Part shown: one piece after another, positions 1 through 9,677 of the stretch | Numbering within the stretch: position 1 is the stretch's first letter | Layout of the letters: every line of letters begins with the position of its first letter | DNA from: Dyadobacter jejuensis | GTDB taxonomy: Bacteria > Bacteroidota > Bacteroidia > Cytophagales > Spirosomataceae | DNA length: 64,000 nucleotides | NCBI RefSeq assembly: GCF_003149085.1 | Contig: NZ_QGDT01000005.1 | Location: 277,287 to 341,286, forward strand | Direction: 5' to 3' | Notes under the pieces: model-generated | What the model was told of the DNA's origin: nothing | Seen by the model: only the letters and a program-made list of their open reading frames with translations | Database searches by the model: none | Program-made: the position numbers and the translations under genes

Positions 1-2
1 AA

Positions 3-1145
3 GTGGAAGTTACGGCAACGTTTATCGAATATGCTTGCGATGGCGCCCGTTCTATAGAAGGTGATATCGTACCTTCCGACAACCCTAACGAGCAAATCTG
101 GATTAATAAGATTCCTCGTGGAGTAATAGTGGCCATTACGGCTTGGAATTTCCCTTTGGCCTTGGCAGGACGGAAGTTAGGTCCGGCTTTGGTTGCTGGC
201 AATAGTATTGTGATTAAGCCAACGGAAGAAACGCCATTGGCTACCCTGGAGCTAGGGAATATTGCCAATAAGGTAGGTTTGCCAAAAGGGCTTCTCAACG
301 TGGTTACCGGGATGGGACGGGTGTTAGGGGCGGCATTGGTGGCCAATCCGATCACCAAAATGGTGACGATGACCGGAAGTACGCGGGCAGGCCAACAAAT
401 ATTCAAAAACGCTGCTGAGAATCTGATCCACGTTCAGCTGGAGTTAGGAGGTAAAGCGCCTAGCATCGTGTTCGAAGATGCCGACTTGGATAAGGCCGTC
501 GATGCCTCTTTTCATTCGCGTTTCGACAATTGCGGACAAGTTTGTACTTGCAATGAGCGCCTGTATGTACACGAAGCTATTTACGAGGCCTTTATGGACA
601 AGTTTATGGCCAAGGTAAGGGCCATCAAGGTAGGCGACCCGATGGATCCAACTACGACCATGGGGCCAAAGGTCAATGCTTCGGAACTGGCCAATATGGA
701 AAAGCTCGTGGCTATATCCCTATCCGAAGGTGCCACCCTTGCCCATGGAGGTAAGAGGCCCACGGGTGCTGGTTTTGAAAAAGGATTTTGGTTTGAGCCT
801 ACCATCCTTACCGACGTTACTCAGAACATGACCATCGTACATGAAGAAGCCTTTGGGCCTATACTTCCGGTGGTGAAGTTTAGTTCATTCGATGAGGTAA
901 TAGGCTACGCCAACGACTCGGAATACGGGCTGGCTGCTATGATCTTTACCAACGATATGCGGAAGATCATGCGTTGTAACAATGAACTGGAGTTCGGGGA
1001 AATCTACGTGAACCGGGGTCATGGTGAGCAGCATCAAGGTTTCCATAATGGCTACAAACTAAGTGGAGCAGGGGGAGAAGATGGAAAATACGGCCTTGAG
1101 CAATACTTGGAGAAGAAAACTTTTTATATGAACTATAATGCCTGA
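3..1145 (+). CDS. NAD(P)-dependent aldehyde dehydrogenase, AldA-like (5' end outside window)
   Basis: Oxidises a sugar-derived aldehyde to the acid in the cytoplasm. About 380 residues are visible; family members have about 480, so the first 100 lie left of the window. Seen: the AWNFPLAL cofactor-fold motif, the general-base region LELGGKAP, and the catalytic cysteine in GQVCTC. The C-terminal stretch [16 protein letters not shown] and the ending EKKTF resemble lactaldehyde-type dehydrogenases. It overlaps the next gene by 8 nt (ATGCCTGA), so the two are probably translationally coupled. Beside an enolase-superfamily enzyme, a RhaT-like permease and galactan hydrolases, a 3,6-anhydrogalactose dehydrogenase is a reasonable inference. 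A lactaldehyde dehydrogenase for a fucose or rhamnose pathway is the alternative. Confidence 0.9.
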   Translation: MEVTATFIEYACDGARSIEGDIVPSDNPNEQIWINKIPRGVIVAITAWNFPLALAGRKLGPALVAGNSIVIKPTEETPLATLELGNIANKVGLPKGLLNVVTGMGRVLGAALVANPITKMVTMTGSTRAGQQIFKNAAENLIHVQLELGGKAPSIVFEDADLDKAVDASFHSRFDNCGQVCTCNERLYVHEAIYEAFMDKFMAKVRAIKVGDPMDPTTTMGPKVNASELANMEKLVAISLSEGATLAHGGKRPTGAGFEKGFWFEPTILTDVTQNMTIVHEEAFGPILPVVKFSSFDEVIGYANDSEYGLAAMIFTNDMRKIMRCNNELEFGEIYVNRGHGEQHQGFHNGYKLSGAGGEDGKYGLEQYLEKKTFYMNYNA

Positions 1146-2241
1146 TATGCTTACGAGTATTCAAAAAATAGACGTTCAGCTCTTTAAGGTTCCGCTACCC
1201 GAGGTGTTGAATGACGCCAAACATGGGGATCATACGCATTTCGAACTCGTGACGGCGACCGTTACGCTCGCAGATGGAACCTCGGGAACCGGCTATACCT
1301 ATACCGGTGGAAAAGGAGGGTATGCCATCAAAGCCATGTTGGAGCATGATATGGTTGGGGTTTTGATCGGTAAAGATGGAACCCAGATCGAGGAGATTTA
1401 TGACTTCTTAGAATGGCATATTCATTATGTAGGCCGCGGGGGTATTGCTGCATTTGCCATGTCGGTGATCGATATTGCTCTATGGGATATCAAATGTAAG
1501 AAAGCAGGACTTCCCTTATGGAAAATGGCTGGAGGGGCTAATAATACCTGCAAAGCTTATTGTGGGGGGATCGACCTGCAATTTCCACTGGAAAAGCTCC
1601 TCAAAAATATCCAAGGATATCTGGATGCTGGTTTTAATGCCGTTAAGATAAAGATTGGTAGGGCCAATTTAGAGGAGGATATAGCACGCATCAAAGCCGT
1701 AAGGGAGTTGATCGGTCCCGATATTACCTTTATGGTGGATGCCAATTATTCGATGAGTGTAGAGAAAGCCATTGAAGCCGCTAAGCGCTTTGAACCCTAT
1801 AATATTTATTGGTTCGAAGAGCCCACTATTCCGGACGATTACAAAGGCTTCGCGCATATCGCTAATGCTACTGGTATGCCTTTGGCCATGGGCGAAAATT
1901 TACATACCATTCATGAATTCGAATATGCCTTCGATCAAGCAAAGCTTTCCTTTATTCAGCCCGACGCCTCCAACTGTGGAGGGGTAACGGGGTGGTTGAG
2001 GGCGGCCAAGCTGTCGCAGGATTATCAGATACCGGTTTGCTCGCATGGAATGCAGGAGCTCCATGTAAGCCTGGTGTCTTCTCAACCCAATGGGGGCTGG
2101 CTGGAGGTGCATAGCTTCCCCATCGATCAGTATACGACTCGTCCACTAGTAGTTCAGGATTTTAGAGCCGTAGCCTCGGATGAGCCCGGTACGGGAGTCG
2201 TTTTTGACTGGGACAAGTTGAGTCCACATCGCATAGTTTAA
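1138..2241 (+). CDS. Mandelate racemase/muconate lactonizing (enolase superfamily) sugar-acid dehydratase or cycloisomerase
   Basis: 367 residues, normal for the family. The barrel carries the KxK base motif (VKIKIG, about residue 177), metal ligands in FMVDAN, WFEEP and MGENLH, and a late HGMQE segment that may supply the opposite-face base. Family members abstract a proton alpha to a carboxylate to dehydrate or cyclo-isomerise sugar acids. It follows the aldehyde dehydrogenase with an 8-nt overlap, so the likely substrate is the acid that enzyme makes. Given the downstream sulfatases and GH16, 3,6-anhydrogalactonate cycloisomerase is the best guess. A fuconate or galactonate dehydratase cannot be excluded. 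ATG at 1147 is an alternative start. Confidence 0.85.
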   Translation: MPDMLTSIQKIDVQLFKVPLPEVLNDAKHGDHTHFELVTATVTLADGTSGTGYTYTGGKGGYAIKAMLEHDMVGVLIGKDGTQIEEIYDFLEWHIHYVGRGGIAAFAMSVIDIALWDIKCKKAGLPLWKMAGGANNTCKAYCGGIDLQFPLEKLLKNIQGYLDAGFNAVKIKIGRANLEEDIARIKAVRELIGPDITFMVDANYSMSVEKAIEAAKRFEPYNIYWFEEPTIPDDYKGFAHIANATGMPLAMGENLHTIHEFEYAFDQAKLSFIQPDASNCGGVTGWLRAAKLSQDYQIPVCSHGMQELHVSLVSSQPNGGWLEVHSFPIDQYTTRPLVVQDFRAVASDEPGTGVVFDWDKLSPHRIV

Positions 2242-2269
2242 GGTTTATCGAACTTAATCCCTATTTCAG

Positions 2270-3313
2270 ATGAAGGTATCATCCTCAAGTTTTGGTGAAG
2301 TAGATGGACAGACGATAAGTATTTTTAAGTTGCAAAATGACCAGGGTATGGTGGTCTCCATAACAAATTATGGAGCCACTATTACCTCTTTGGTCGTTCC
2401 CGATGCCACAGGCCAATTGGCCGATGTGGTTTGTGGTTTTGACAAACTTGAAGACTATTTTTCTGAAGACTATCTGAATAATGCCCCTTATTTCGGGTGT
2501 ACGGTAGGCCGGTATGCCGGTCGAATCAAAGACGGTGAATATACTATTAACGGTCAAGTCTACAAAGGCTGCCAAAACAACGGTAGCAACCACCTCCATG
2601 GGGGTAAGCTAGGCTTCGATAAAAAAGTTTGGGAGCCAAAGCTTGTCGATTCCGGCACTGGGGTAGAGATGCGACTGTCGAGCCCGGCCGGTGAGGAAGG
2701 CTATCCGGGAGAGGTCGACATCACCGTTACCTTTACCTTAACCCAGGACAATCAACTCAAGATTCGGTATCAGGGCACCACCGATCGGGAGACGCCCCTT
2801 TCGTTGACCAACCATAGTTATTTTAACCTTTCCGGTTTTGAGGCCGACATTACGGGCCATGTCGCTCAGGTTGATTCGGAATATTACTTATTGCCCGACG
2901 CCACCAATGTGCCCGTAGGAGAAAGGGCCAGTGTGGAAGGGACCCCCGCCGACTTAAGAAATGGAGTGGCCTTGGGTACGTGCTTTGTCGATATGCCTAC
3001 TGGTTTTGAGCATTATTATGTCTTTAGACATCGGCTTGGCGTACTCAGTCCCGTGGCCCGGTTCGCTGACCCCATCTCGGGGCGTACCTTAGAAGTGAGT
3101 ACCACCGAGCCAGGAATGTTGTTCTACACGGGGTATTATACGGCCGATAGTTTGAAAAGAAATGAAGGTGGTCCTCAATTTGGTAGGTTCAAGGCTTTTT
3201 GTTGTGAAACAAGCCGCTACCCCAATGGTCCTAATATTGCGGATGCACCAGGTTCTACTACTAAGCCCGCCGAGGTCTATAGCAGTGAGACGATATTTAG
3301 GTTTTCATGGTAA
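2270..3313 (+). CDS. galM: Aldose 1-epimerase (galactose mutarotase family)
   Basis: Interconverts alpha and beta anomers of galactose-type sugars in the cytoplasm or periplasm. 347 residues, typical length. Visible: the substrate-binding histidine motif SNHLHGG (about residue 104), NHSYFNLSG containing the catalytic histidine, GFEHYYVF where the family usually has GFDH, and ETSRYPNGPN with the catalytic glutamate near the C-terminus. No signal peptide is evident. It starts 28 nt after the enolase-superfamily gene and is probably in the same operon, so it would feed released galactose into catabolism. The E for D substitution in GFxH is unusual but conservative. Confidence 0.9.
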   Translation: MKVSSSSFGEVDGQTISIFKLQNDQGMVVSITNYGATITSLVVPDATGQLADVVCGFDKLEDYFSEDYLNNAPYFGCTVGRYAGRIKDGEYTINGQVYKGCQNNGSNHLHGGKLGFDKKVWEPKLVDSGTGVEMRLSSPAGEEGYPGEVDITVTFTLTQDNQLKIRYQGTTDRETPLSLTNHSYFNLSGFEADITGHVAQVDSEYYLLPDATNVPVGERASVEGTPADLRNGVALGTCFVDMPTGFEHYYVFRHRLGVLSPVARFADPISGRTLEVSTTEPGMLFYTGYYTADSLKRNEGGPQFGRFKAFCCETSRYPNGPNIADAPGSTTKPAEVYSSETIFRFSW

Positions 3314-3431
3314 GGAACATGATCGTAAAATAAGCTAGTATATTAAATTTTTTAACTCTTGAGCACCCGCTATAGCGTGAAATGCTGTTAAAATAAAATT
3401 GTATTATATTGATATTTAACCATACGAAAAT

Positions 3432-4442
3432 ATGTTAGAAGGGGTCTTGTTAGCGGTACTCGCCGGCGTTTTATTGGGGTTGTATGCCCTGCCGGAAAAG
3501 TTTACGAAGGGTTTCAAATTTGAAAACACTTGGGGTTTGTTTTTTCTCATCAATATGCTCATTGTGCCTTTTATAGCCATGGCTATGTTGATGAACGGGC
3601 CCAGCGAAATACTCGCAGCCGTTCCCTCGGATGTGCTCCTGAAGATGGCCTTTGCTAGTGTGCTGTGGGGAATTGGCGTTATGTTATGGGGGAAAGCCAT
3701 CAATTATATCGGTCTGTCATTGGGCTTTTCCTTGTTTATCGGGACCGTTATTCTAATAGGTTCCTTGCTGCCGTTTATGGTAGAAGGGTTGCCCCCTTCC
3801 AATGTGTTTATGACCATTCTGGTAGGGATTTTGGTCGTACTTATAGGCGTAATGGCCAATGGGAAGGCTGGACTGCTGCGCCAGAAAGACGAAAAGGCCG
3901 GTCAGGAATCCTTGGAAGGTAGTTCTATGCTGACGGGTATTTTTATTGCCGTTGGTGGAGGCGTTTTAGCGACAGGCTTTAGCTATGCCAATGCAGTAGG
4001 CAGGCCTATTATTCACCATGCGAGTCAGATGGCGGGCAATGCCGAGTGGGTAACTGCCCTGGCGGTGATGTGCGTCATTTATGTATGTGGAGGGATCCCT
4101 ATCACCATTTATTTTTTATACCAACTGAGTAAGAATAAGCAGTGGACTTCCTTCCGAACCAGTCATCTAGGCCCCAATGTGTTGTTGATATCCATCATGG
4201 CGGTCTTCAATTTTGCGGCCTCTATACTCTTTGCCTTCGCAGCTTTTAAACTGGGCAGCAGTGGCAATACAGTTGGGTACGCTATTTTCAATACCGTTTG
4301 TGTGGCAGTAGCCATTCTAAGCGGGATTTTTACTGGGGAATGGAATAGGGCCGGTGCTGGTGCAAAAAAATTCTTGTATGCCGGCTTGGCCTTTATGATT
4401 ATCGGGGTGGTGATTATCGCCCTTGGCAATGGCTTGGCCTAA
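3432..4442 (+). CDS. RhaT-like sugar/proton symporter (DMT superfamily)
   Basis: 336 residues with about ten hydrophobic segments spread over the whole length, starting MLEGVLLAVLAGVLLGLYAL. The order and motifs (KFENTWGLFF, GIGVMLWGKAINYIG, GLSLGFSLFIG) match the L-rhamnose/H+ symporter RhaT family. In Bacteroidota, relatives of this family serve various deoxy- and anhydro-sugars. It lies 118 nt after galM in the same direction, last of the catabolic group. Inference: it imports the monosaccharide released by the hydrolases further downstream. The actual sugar cannot be read from sequence. Confidence 0.82.
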   Translation: MLEGVLLAVLAGVLLGLYALPEKFTKGFKFENTWGLFFLINMLIVPFIAMAMLMNGPSEILAAVPSDVLLKMAFASVLWGIGVMLWGKAINYIGLSLGFSLFIGTVILIGSLLPFMVEGLPPSNVFMTILVGILVVLIGVMANGKAGLLRQKDEKAGQESLEGSSMLTGIFIAVGGGVLATGFSYANAVGRPIIHHASQMAGNAEWVTALAVMCVIYVCGGIPITIYFLYQLSKNKQWTSFRTSHLGPNVLLISIMAVFNFAASILFAFAAFKLGSSGNTVGYAIFNTVCVAVAILSGIFTGEWNRAGAGAKKFLYAGLAFMIIGVVIIALGNGLA

Positions 4443-4620
4443 GGTATTTTTTCAAATGCATGGGTGTTATATCATATGCGGCCAGGGTTTCGGATTCGTC
4501 GGCTTTCACGTCGATAAAGTGAGCCTTTTCCTTACATGGGCTATCCTTATAAGGATTGTAACCCAGGAGGGTTAGGTTCTCTGCTCTGGCCGCCATATAG
4601 GCCGTGTTTACATTATTCAT
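4414..4620 (-). CDS. Small hypothetical protein, possibly a remnant
   Basis: Reading frame of about 68 residues from ATG 4620 (a longer version starts at 4638). It has a sensible hydrophilic composition, with NNVNTAYMAARAENLTLLGY followed by a conserved-looking NPYKDSPC segment. I do not recognise the family. Its tail overlaps the end of the RhaT-like gene on the opposite strand by 29 nt, which suggests the natural C-terminus was lost or replaced. The codons look like a real gene's, but the flanks (decayed nuclease and RapZ fragments) make a truncated remnant likely. Confidence 0.35.
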   Translation of the reverse strand: MNNVNTAYMAARAENLTLLGYNPYKDSPCKEKAHFIDVKADESETLAAYDITPMHLKKYLRPSHCQGR

Positions 4621-4676
4621 AATTTCCTGGTCCTTCATTTGTCTATTTTGTTAGTGCGCAGCACAACTGGTATCAT

Positions 4677-5700
4677 TCACTGCTTGGTCCCTTTGGATGT
4701 TTCCTGGTGTAGGCGTTCTTCTATTTCTTCAATTGTCGGCAAAGTGCTTTTCAGATTTTCCGGAAGATTTTCCGTTAACCGGTATTCTGAAATGCCAATC
4801 GGTTTGTTTACATCGCGCAGCGCATATTCGGCCATCAATTTATCACGTTTGCGACAAATCAGCAATCCGATTGTTGGATTATCAAGCTCTGTCCGTAGCT
4901 GGTCATCGACCGCAGATAAATAGAAATTCAGTTTGCCAATAAATTCCGGTTCAAATTCTACCACTTTTAAATCAATTACCAGGTAAGCACGTAGTTTAAG
5001 GTGGTAAAACAGCAAATCCAGGGCGAATTCTCTGCCTGAAACCTCAATCGGATATTGGCGGCCAACAAAAGCAAAACCTTTACCCAACTCCAATAAAAAA
5101 CTGGTAATATGTTCAACCAAGCCAATTTCTAGGTCGCGTTCCCGATAATTATCGGCCAAGGTCAAAAAGTCGAACAAGTAAGGAGATCTTTTATGGATTG
5201 TTGGGCAAGGTCTGATAAAGGGTCTGGCAATGCCCGGCTGAAATTGGAAACGGTTTTACCGTGCCGGTGAAGGTAGCCTGATTCAATTTGCCGAACCATT
5301 AAATCACGTGACCAACCCTTACCAGCGGTTTCATTGATGTAAAAAAACGTTCTTGTGGGTCTTTGACTTTGCTTAACAGGGTAATATGATGGTACCAAGT
5401 CAATTTTGCAAGTGCCTCTTGCAAAATTGACACATCGGGGTAAGCAGCAGCAAATGACTTCATATACCGCAGGTTTCGCGGGGATATACCTTTCATATTG
5501 GGGAATTCCTGCTTTAAATCTGATACCAAGCGCATGACCACTTTTTGTCCCCAACCTTGTTGTTTTTCCTGTTCAAGGATGATGCTACCGATTCGCCAAT
5601 ATAGGGACAACATTTCAGTATTGGCCGATACAGTTGCCTGTAAACGGGCCTGCCTTATTTCGTTTTTTAACCGCTCCAGGAGCACAATATAATCTGTCAT
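4677..5700 (-). pseudogene. DUF1016/YhcG-type PD-(D/E)xK nuclease, two frameshifts
   Basis: Three consecutive reading frames on the minus strand form one YhcG-like protein. The N-terminal DUF1016 domain begins MTDYIVLLERLKNEIRQ at ATG 5700 and contains the YWRIGS and GISPRNLRYMK motifs. The frame is lost near 5340, at an A-run on the plus strand, where RFFYINETAGKGWSRD continues in another frame. It shifts again near 5180 (IKD to FDFLTLADNY). The last part is the nuclease domain, with FALDLLFYH and VIDLKVVEF as the PD-(D/E)xK core. The family is linked to phage defence and restriction-like modules. Both breaks are single-base, so sequencing error is possible. No partner gene is nearby. The locus separates the sugar catabolic genes from the hydrolase genes. 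Confidence 0.85.
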
Positions 5701-5790
5701 CAATCCAGTTTTATTAGTATAAAAATAGCCCTTGATGTAGTATTTTGGAGATGGGCCACACCTTTTTAAGATATAAGCTCCCGATAATTT

Positions 5791-5950
5791 TTATGACCGA
5801 TACCTCGCCATTAAATCCGGCAAGTGCCCATTTTTCTGTGCCACATACACGGAACGATGCTTTCCACTCGTACAACCAAAAGGAACAGACAGGGGACCAT
5901 TCCCCTTTTGGAGGTCGTCATTAATTGCCAGCGTCATGGCCGTTTTTATG
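5791..5950 (-). pseudogene. RapZ C-terminal-domain remnant
   Basis: About 50 codons open on the minus strand, ending in TAA at 5791-5793. The translation includes FGCTSGKHRSVYVAQK, which matches the RapZ C-domain signature GCTGGxHRSVxxAE. Upstream residues (TMTLAINDDLQKGNGPLSV) also fit that domain. A stop bounds the frame upstream and there is no start, so this is the 3' fragment of a stand-alone RapZ C-domain protein common in Bacteroidota. It supports the view that 4.4-6.0 kb is decayed inserted DNA. Confidence 0.6.
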
Positions 5951-6516
5951 GCCGCCAAAAGCAGGGCATTTCAGTTTTGTTTTCCAGCTGTAAGCGACAA
6001 CTAACAATGTACTAAATTGGAAAGAGCAGTGCACCACTTTTACAAATATACTTGGGTTAATTTTGGACTTCAAAAAATTTCTTCCTGGTATGGCCATTGA
6101 AAAGGACTGGTGGGTGGTGCATACCTAAGCATCTAAGTGGTACTTATCATTACTATGACGCACCTAAGTATCTACGGTGTTGTAGCTGGTTGCCCAGCCA
6201 GGATGTGGACTTAATTTGTTTCCATAGAGAAAAACGTTAAAATAATTCTTAACGGCTATTATTAAGTTAATACGTAAAATGTGTAGGCAAAGAAAACCCT
6301 CCAGGTCACCAGTCGGTGGCAAGATCCACCAAAGGCTTTAAGTAGAAATGCATCGACAAATTATTTAAAGGCTTTTCCCTTGCCAATTTAGTATTGCATT
6401 TGGCCAAAATACTGGTTTAAAGTTTAGTAGCATATTGGATAATTTTGCCATAGATTAGAATTTAATCCATTGGTATTGGATAGGTTCTATGCTTATTCTT
6501 AAACTGACCAGTCAAG
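5951..6516. other. Intergenic region upstream of the sulfatase/hydrolase cluster
   Basis: No convincing gene. It holds two imperfect direct copies of a motif close to ACCTAAGxATCTAxGTG (about 6124-6142 and 6166-6184) and the inverted repeat listed at 6235. It is the only long non-coding stretch before seven closely packed genes, so it is the likely promoter and control region of that operon. Confidence 0.45.
6235..6254. promoter_or_regulatory. Inverted repeat, candidate operator
   Basis: CGTTAA and TTAACG flank an 8-nt AT-rich spacer, about 260 nt upstream of the first sulfatase. Size and symmetry fit a site for a dimeric regulator. No regulator gene lies in the cluster, so the binding protein is unknown. 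Confidence 0.3.
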
Positions 6517-8238
6517 ATGCAATTTCGAATATCTTCCCTATCCTTGCTCGTGCTCAGCATATCTTTGCTTTTAGGGCAGCAAGCCCTGGCCCAGTCGGCC
6601 AAGCCCAATATTATTTTTATCCTTACCGACGACCAGCCCTATGGCCTGATGGGCTGCGTGGGCGATCCGCTCACCAAGACGCCGCATATCGACAAGATGA
6701 CCTCTGAAGGGGTCTTATTTACCAATTATCATATTACTAGCGCGATATGTACGCCCAGTCGGGTGTCTATGTTTTTAGGAGAGTATGAACGCAAGCATGG
6801 GGTGAATTTCAACTCAGGAACCAGCGTTTCTCCTCAAGCCTGGCAGGACTCCTATAGTTCCGTATTACGAAGCAATGGATATTTTACGGGCTACATTGGC
6901 AAGAACCATATGCCTATTGGGGATGGGGGCTATGAGAGCGGACATATGGAGCAGAGCTTCGACTATTGGTATGCTGGCCATGAACATCTAGGGTTTTATC
7001 CCAAAAAGCGGCATCCTATCTTTAAGTATGCCCAGCACGATACCCAGGTAGAAATATTGGATGAGGGCATACAGGATTTCTTTGCCGACAATACCTATAA
7101 TTTGAAAGGGGCCCTCCATTTTTTGGAGAAACGGCCCAACGACCAGCCTTTCGCCCTTACTGTAGCGTTCAACTTGCCTCATGACGCCGGCACACGGAGC
7201 ATGGAGCTGCTGCCCGGCGATTCTTCTATTTACCGTACCTTATACAGAGACCTCGACATCCCTTTGCCAAAAAACTATGTGGCTAGGGCCGACATCAAAA
7301 ACCCTAAGCTCCCTGCCGAACTCCTTCATGCTCAGGATCGGCAGGAAGGATATAATTGGGTTGATAACCCCGAAGATTTTAGGGAACGTACCATTCGTAA
7401 AATGGAGGTTATGACGGGTATCGATGGGTTGATAGGGAATCTGCGTCAACGACTCGCCGAACTAAACTTAGATAAAAATACCATCATTATTTTTACCTCC
7501 GATCATGGCTTGTTTTCTGGACAGTATGGATTGGGAGGGAAGGCCCTCAACTATGAAGTGGTTACCCATGTCCCCCTCCTAATTTATAATCCGACCTTAC
7601 CGAAATCGAGAAGGGGAATTAAATCGGACGCCCTGGTGCAGTCTATCGATTTGGCACCTACCATGTTAAAATGGGCTGGTATAGCGCCGCCAAAAGGCTA
7701 TCAAGGGTATGACATTGGCCCGTTACTCCTAGGGGCAAAGTCTGAAGTACGAGACTATGTGTTCACAGAAAATCTATGGTCGACGGCCTTTGGGAATCCT
7801 CGGATTGAGGCCGTTCAAAATAAAGAATGGAAATATATCCGCTATTACAAGAATAACAACCCTTCGGCAACTCAAAGAATAGAAGTAGCCAAGCAACTCA
7901 ATATCAATATCAATACGATGCTATACGGGGTGCACGATCCTGATATTGCCGTATATCGAAGTTATGTAGAGGCTCCTTTCCAAGGGGAGAAGCCTGTATA
8001 CGAGGAGCTGTACCAGTTGAGTAAGGACCCTGATGAGCTGGTGAATAGGGCCAAGGATACCCAACAGGCCGCCAGAATGAATGAGCTTCGCAAAGTATGT
8101 GACGAGATGGTCCGATATGCTCGGGGTACCGAAGCGCCTAGGGTACTTCGGTACACGGTAGACAGTGTTGCGGAACACAACATGAAGTTGGCCAAAAAGC
8201 AATATAAGGAGAAGGCGCTTATTAAGGATGATCATTGA
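6517..8238 (+). CDS. Secreted S1-family sulfatase (formylglycine dependent)
   Basis: Hydrolyses sulfate esters on a polysaccharide or oligosaccharide in the periplasm or at the cell surface. 573 residues with a signal peptide at about 1-26 (LLLGQQALAQ). The metal-binding start IIFILTDDQ is present, and C78 in CTPSR is the residue converted to formylglycine. SDHG (about residue 329) supplies further metal ligands. ATG 6517 is chosen because the signal peptide begins there. It heads the hydrolase operon and its stop overlaps the next start. The target position on the sugar cannot be told without subfamily assignment. Confidence 0.92.
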   Translation: MQFRISSLSLLVLSISLLLGQQALAQSAKPNIIFILTDDQPYGLMGCVGDPLTKTPHIDKMTSEGVLFTNYHITSAICTPSRVSMFLGEYERKHGVNFNSGTSVSPQAWQDSYSSVLRSNGYFTGYIGKNHMPIGDGGYESGHMEQSFDYWYAGHEHLGFYPKKRHPIFKYAQHDTQVEILDEGIQDFFADNTYNLKGALHFLEKRPNDQPFALTVAFNLPHDAGTRSMELLPGDSSIYRTLYRDLDIPLPKNYVARADIKNPKLPAELLHAQDRQEGYNWVDNPEDFRERTIRKMEVMTGIDGLIGNLRQRLAELNLDKNTIIIFTSDHGLFSGQYGLGGKALNYEVVTHVPLLIYNPTLPKSRRGIKSDALVQSIDLAPTMLKWAGIAPPKGYQGYDIGPLLLGAKSEVRDYVFTENLWSTAFGNPRIEAVQNKEWKYIRYYKNNNPSATQRIEVAKQLNININTMLYGVHDPDIAVYRSYVEAPFQGEKPVYEELYQLSKDPDELVNRAKDTQQAARMNELRKVCDEMVRYARGTEAPRVLRYTVDSVAEHNMKLAKKQYKEKALIKDDH

Positions 8239-9677
8239 TGATGCGACGGATGCTTAATGCTTATTCTAGGAAATTGGGCTGCTCAATAGCATGGACTATA
8301 TTTCTATTGGGTTGCTGCATAGCCGTGCCGCAGGCAGGCTATGGCCGGGATTATCTGGTGACCGACTACGGGGCGAAGGCCGATGGGCTGACCTTGGACA
8401 CCAAGGCGGTTCAGGCCGCTATAGATCGTTGCCATGGCGACGGGGGAGGTACGGTCATCGTCCCCGCAGGCCATACCGTACTGATAGGAACCATATATTT
8501 AAAAGACTTCGTGGCGCTCCGGGTTGAAATGGGCGGGGTATTACTGGGAAGTAATAACATAGCCGACTATGCTACCGACACCCATAAAACCATGTACAAA
8601 GACGAGCCCCATATGAATCGATGTCTTATTTTTGCTCAATCGGCCAAGCACATAGCCATCAAAGGAAATGGTACCATAGACGGAAATGGGTTTTTTAAGA
8701 ACTTTACGGCCAAAACCGGCCGGCCGATGTTAATACGGTTTTTGGCTTGTGAGGATATACGTGTCAACGATATAACCCTGATAAACCCCGCTTCATGGAC
8801 TTCATCCTGGTTGTACTGTAACCGGATTACAGTATCGGGTATTAAAATTGTGAGCCGCGTTAATAATAATGGGGATGGCCTCGATTTCGATGGCTGTTCC
8901 GATGTGAGGGTGACCAATAGTTCATTCGACACCAGCGACGATTCTATTTGTTTGCAAACCTCTCAGCCTGATAAGCCTTGTCGTAATATTGTCATCAGCA
9001 ACTGCACGTTTACGAGTAAATGGGCAGGTATTAGGATAGGTCTTCTGTCTCGGGGTGATTTTGAGTCGGTAGCCGTCAGCAACTGTACCTTTACCGATAT
9101 ATCGGATTCGGGCTTAAAAATACAAATGAACGAAGGAGGAGAAATGAAAAACATGATCTTTTCAAATTTGATCATGAAAAATGTTCCTAGGCCGGTGTTT
9201 ATGACTTTCTGCCAGCAAAGGGCCTATGTGGATGCTCCCGTCGAAATGCCCCCGATGAAGGCGATGCATCATTTTAACTTTAATAATTTTATAGTCGACA
9301 ATCGCGAGTTGGACCAGAATGCCGGTTTTGTATTTACCGGTATGCCAGGACATACCATCGACCACATCACGCTGAGCAATATACAGTTTGTTGTGGCTGG
9401 TGGCGGTACTGAGGAGGAGGCCAACCGAGCTGAGATCAATGAACTAACCTTACCTGTATTAGGCAATTGGTGGCCCGAATTTAAGTTGCTCGGAACCCTG
9501 CCAGCCTTCGGGATTTATGCCAGGCATGTTAAGGGACTATATGCCAGCGATATTCAGGTGCAGACCATTGCGGCCGATCGACGGATGGCAGTGGTGTTAG
9601 ACGATGTATCGATGGCTACTTTTAGTAACTCCTACGCCAATGGAAGGCCTATTACCCCCAAAATAATTAATAAATAA
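8238..9677 (+). CDS. Secreted glycoside hydrolase family 28-like protein
   Basis: About 479 residues from ATG 8238, after an N-terminal hydrophobic segment. The start is a pectate-lyase-type cap (VTDYGAKADG). The body is a right-handed beta-helix with NNGDGLDFDG and SDDSICLQ, matching the GH28 NxD and DD catalytic motifs. The usual GHG and RIK motifs are replaced here by WAGIRIG and SGLKIQ, so its substrate is probably not plain polygalacturonan. Its start overlaps the sulfatase stop by 1 nt and its stop overlaps the next sulfatase start by 1 nt, so three genes are tightly coupled. It likely removes a uronic acid or related side residue from a sulfated glycan (inference). Confidence 0.85.
   Translation: MMRRMLNAYSRKLGCSIAWTIFLLGCCIAVPQAGYGRDYLVTDYGAKADGLTLDTKAVQAAIDRCHGDGGGTVIVPAGHTVLIGTIYLKDFVALRVEMGGVLLGSNNIADYATDTHKTMYKDEPHMNRCLIFAQSAKHIAIKGNGTIDGNGFFKNFTAKTGRPMLIRFLACEDIRVNDITLINPASWTSSWLYCNRITVSGIKIVSRVNNNGDGLDFDGCSDVRVTNSSFDTSDDSICLQTSQPDKPCRNIVISNCTFTSKWAGIRIGLLSRGDFESVAVSNCTFTDISDSGLKIQMNEGGEMKNMIFSNLIMKNVPRPVFMTFCQQRAYVDAPVEMPPMKAMHHFNFNNFIVDNRELDQNAGFVFTGMPGHTIDHITLSNIQFVVAGGGTEEEANRAEINELTLPVLGNWWPEFKLLGTLPAFGIYARHVKGLYASDIQVQTIAADRRMAVVLDDVSMATFSNSYANGRPITPKIINK

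Noticed and set aside
5824..6015. Plus-strand 63-residue frame
   Set aside because: It is antisense to the RapZ-like remnant, which has a real signature.
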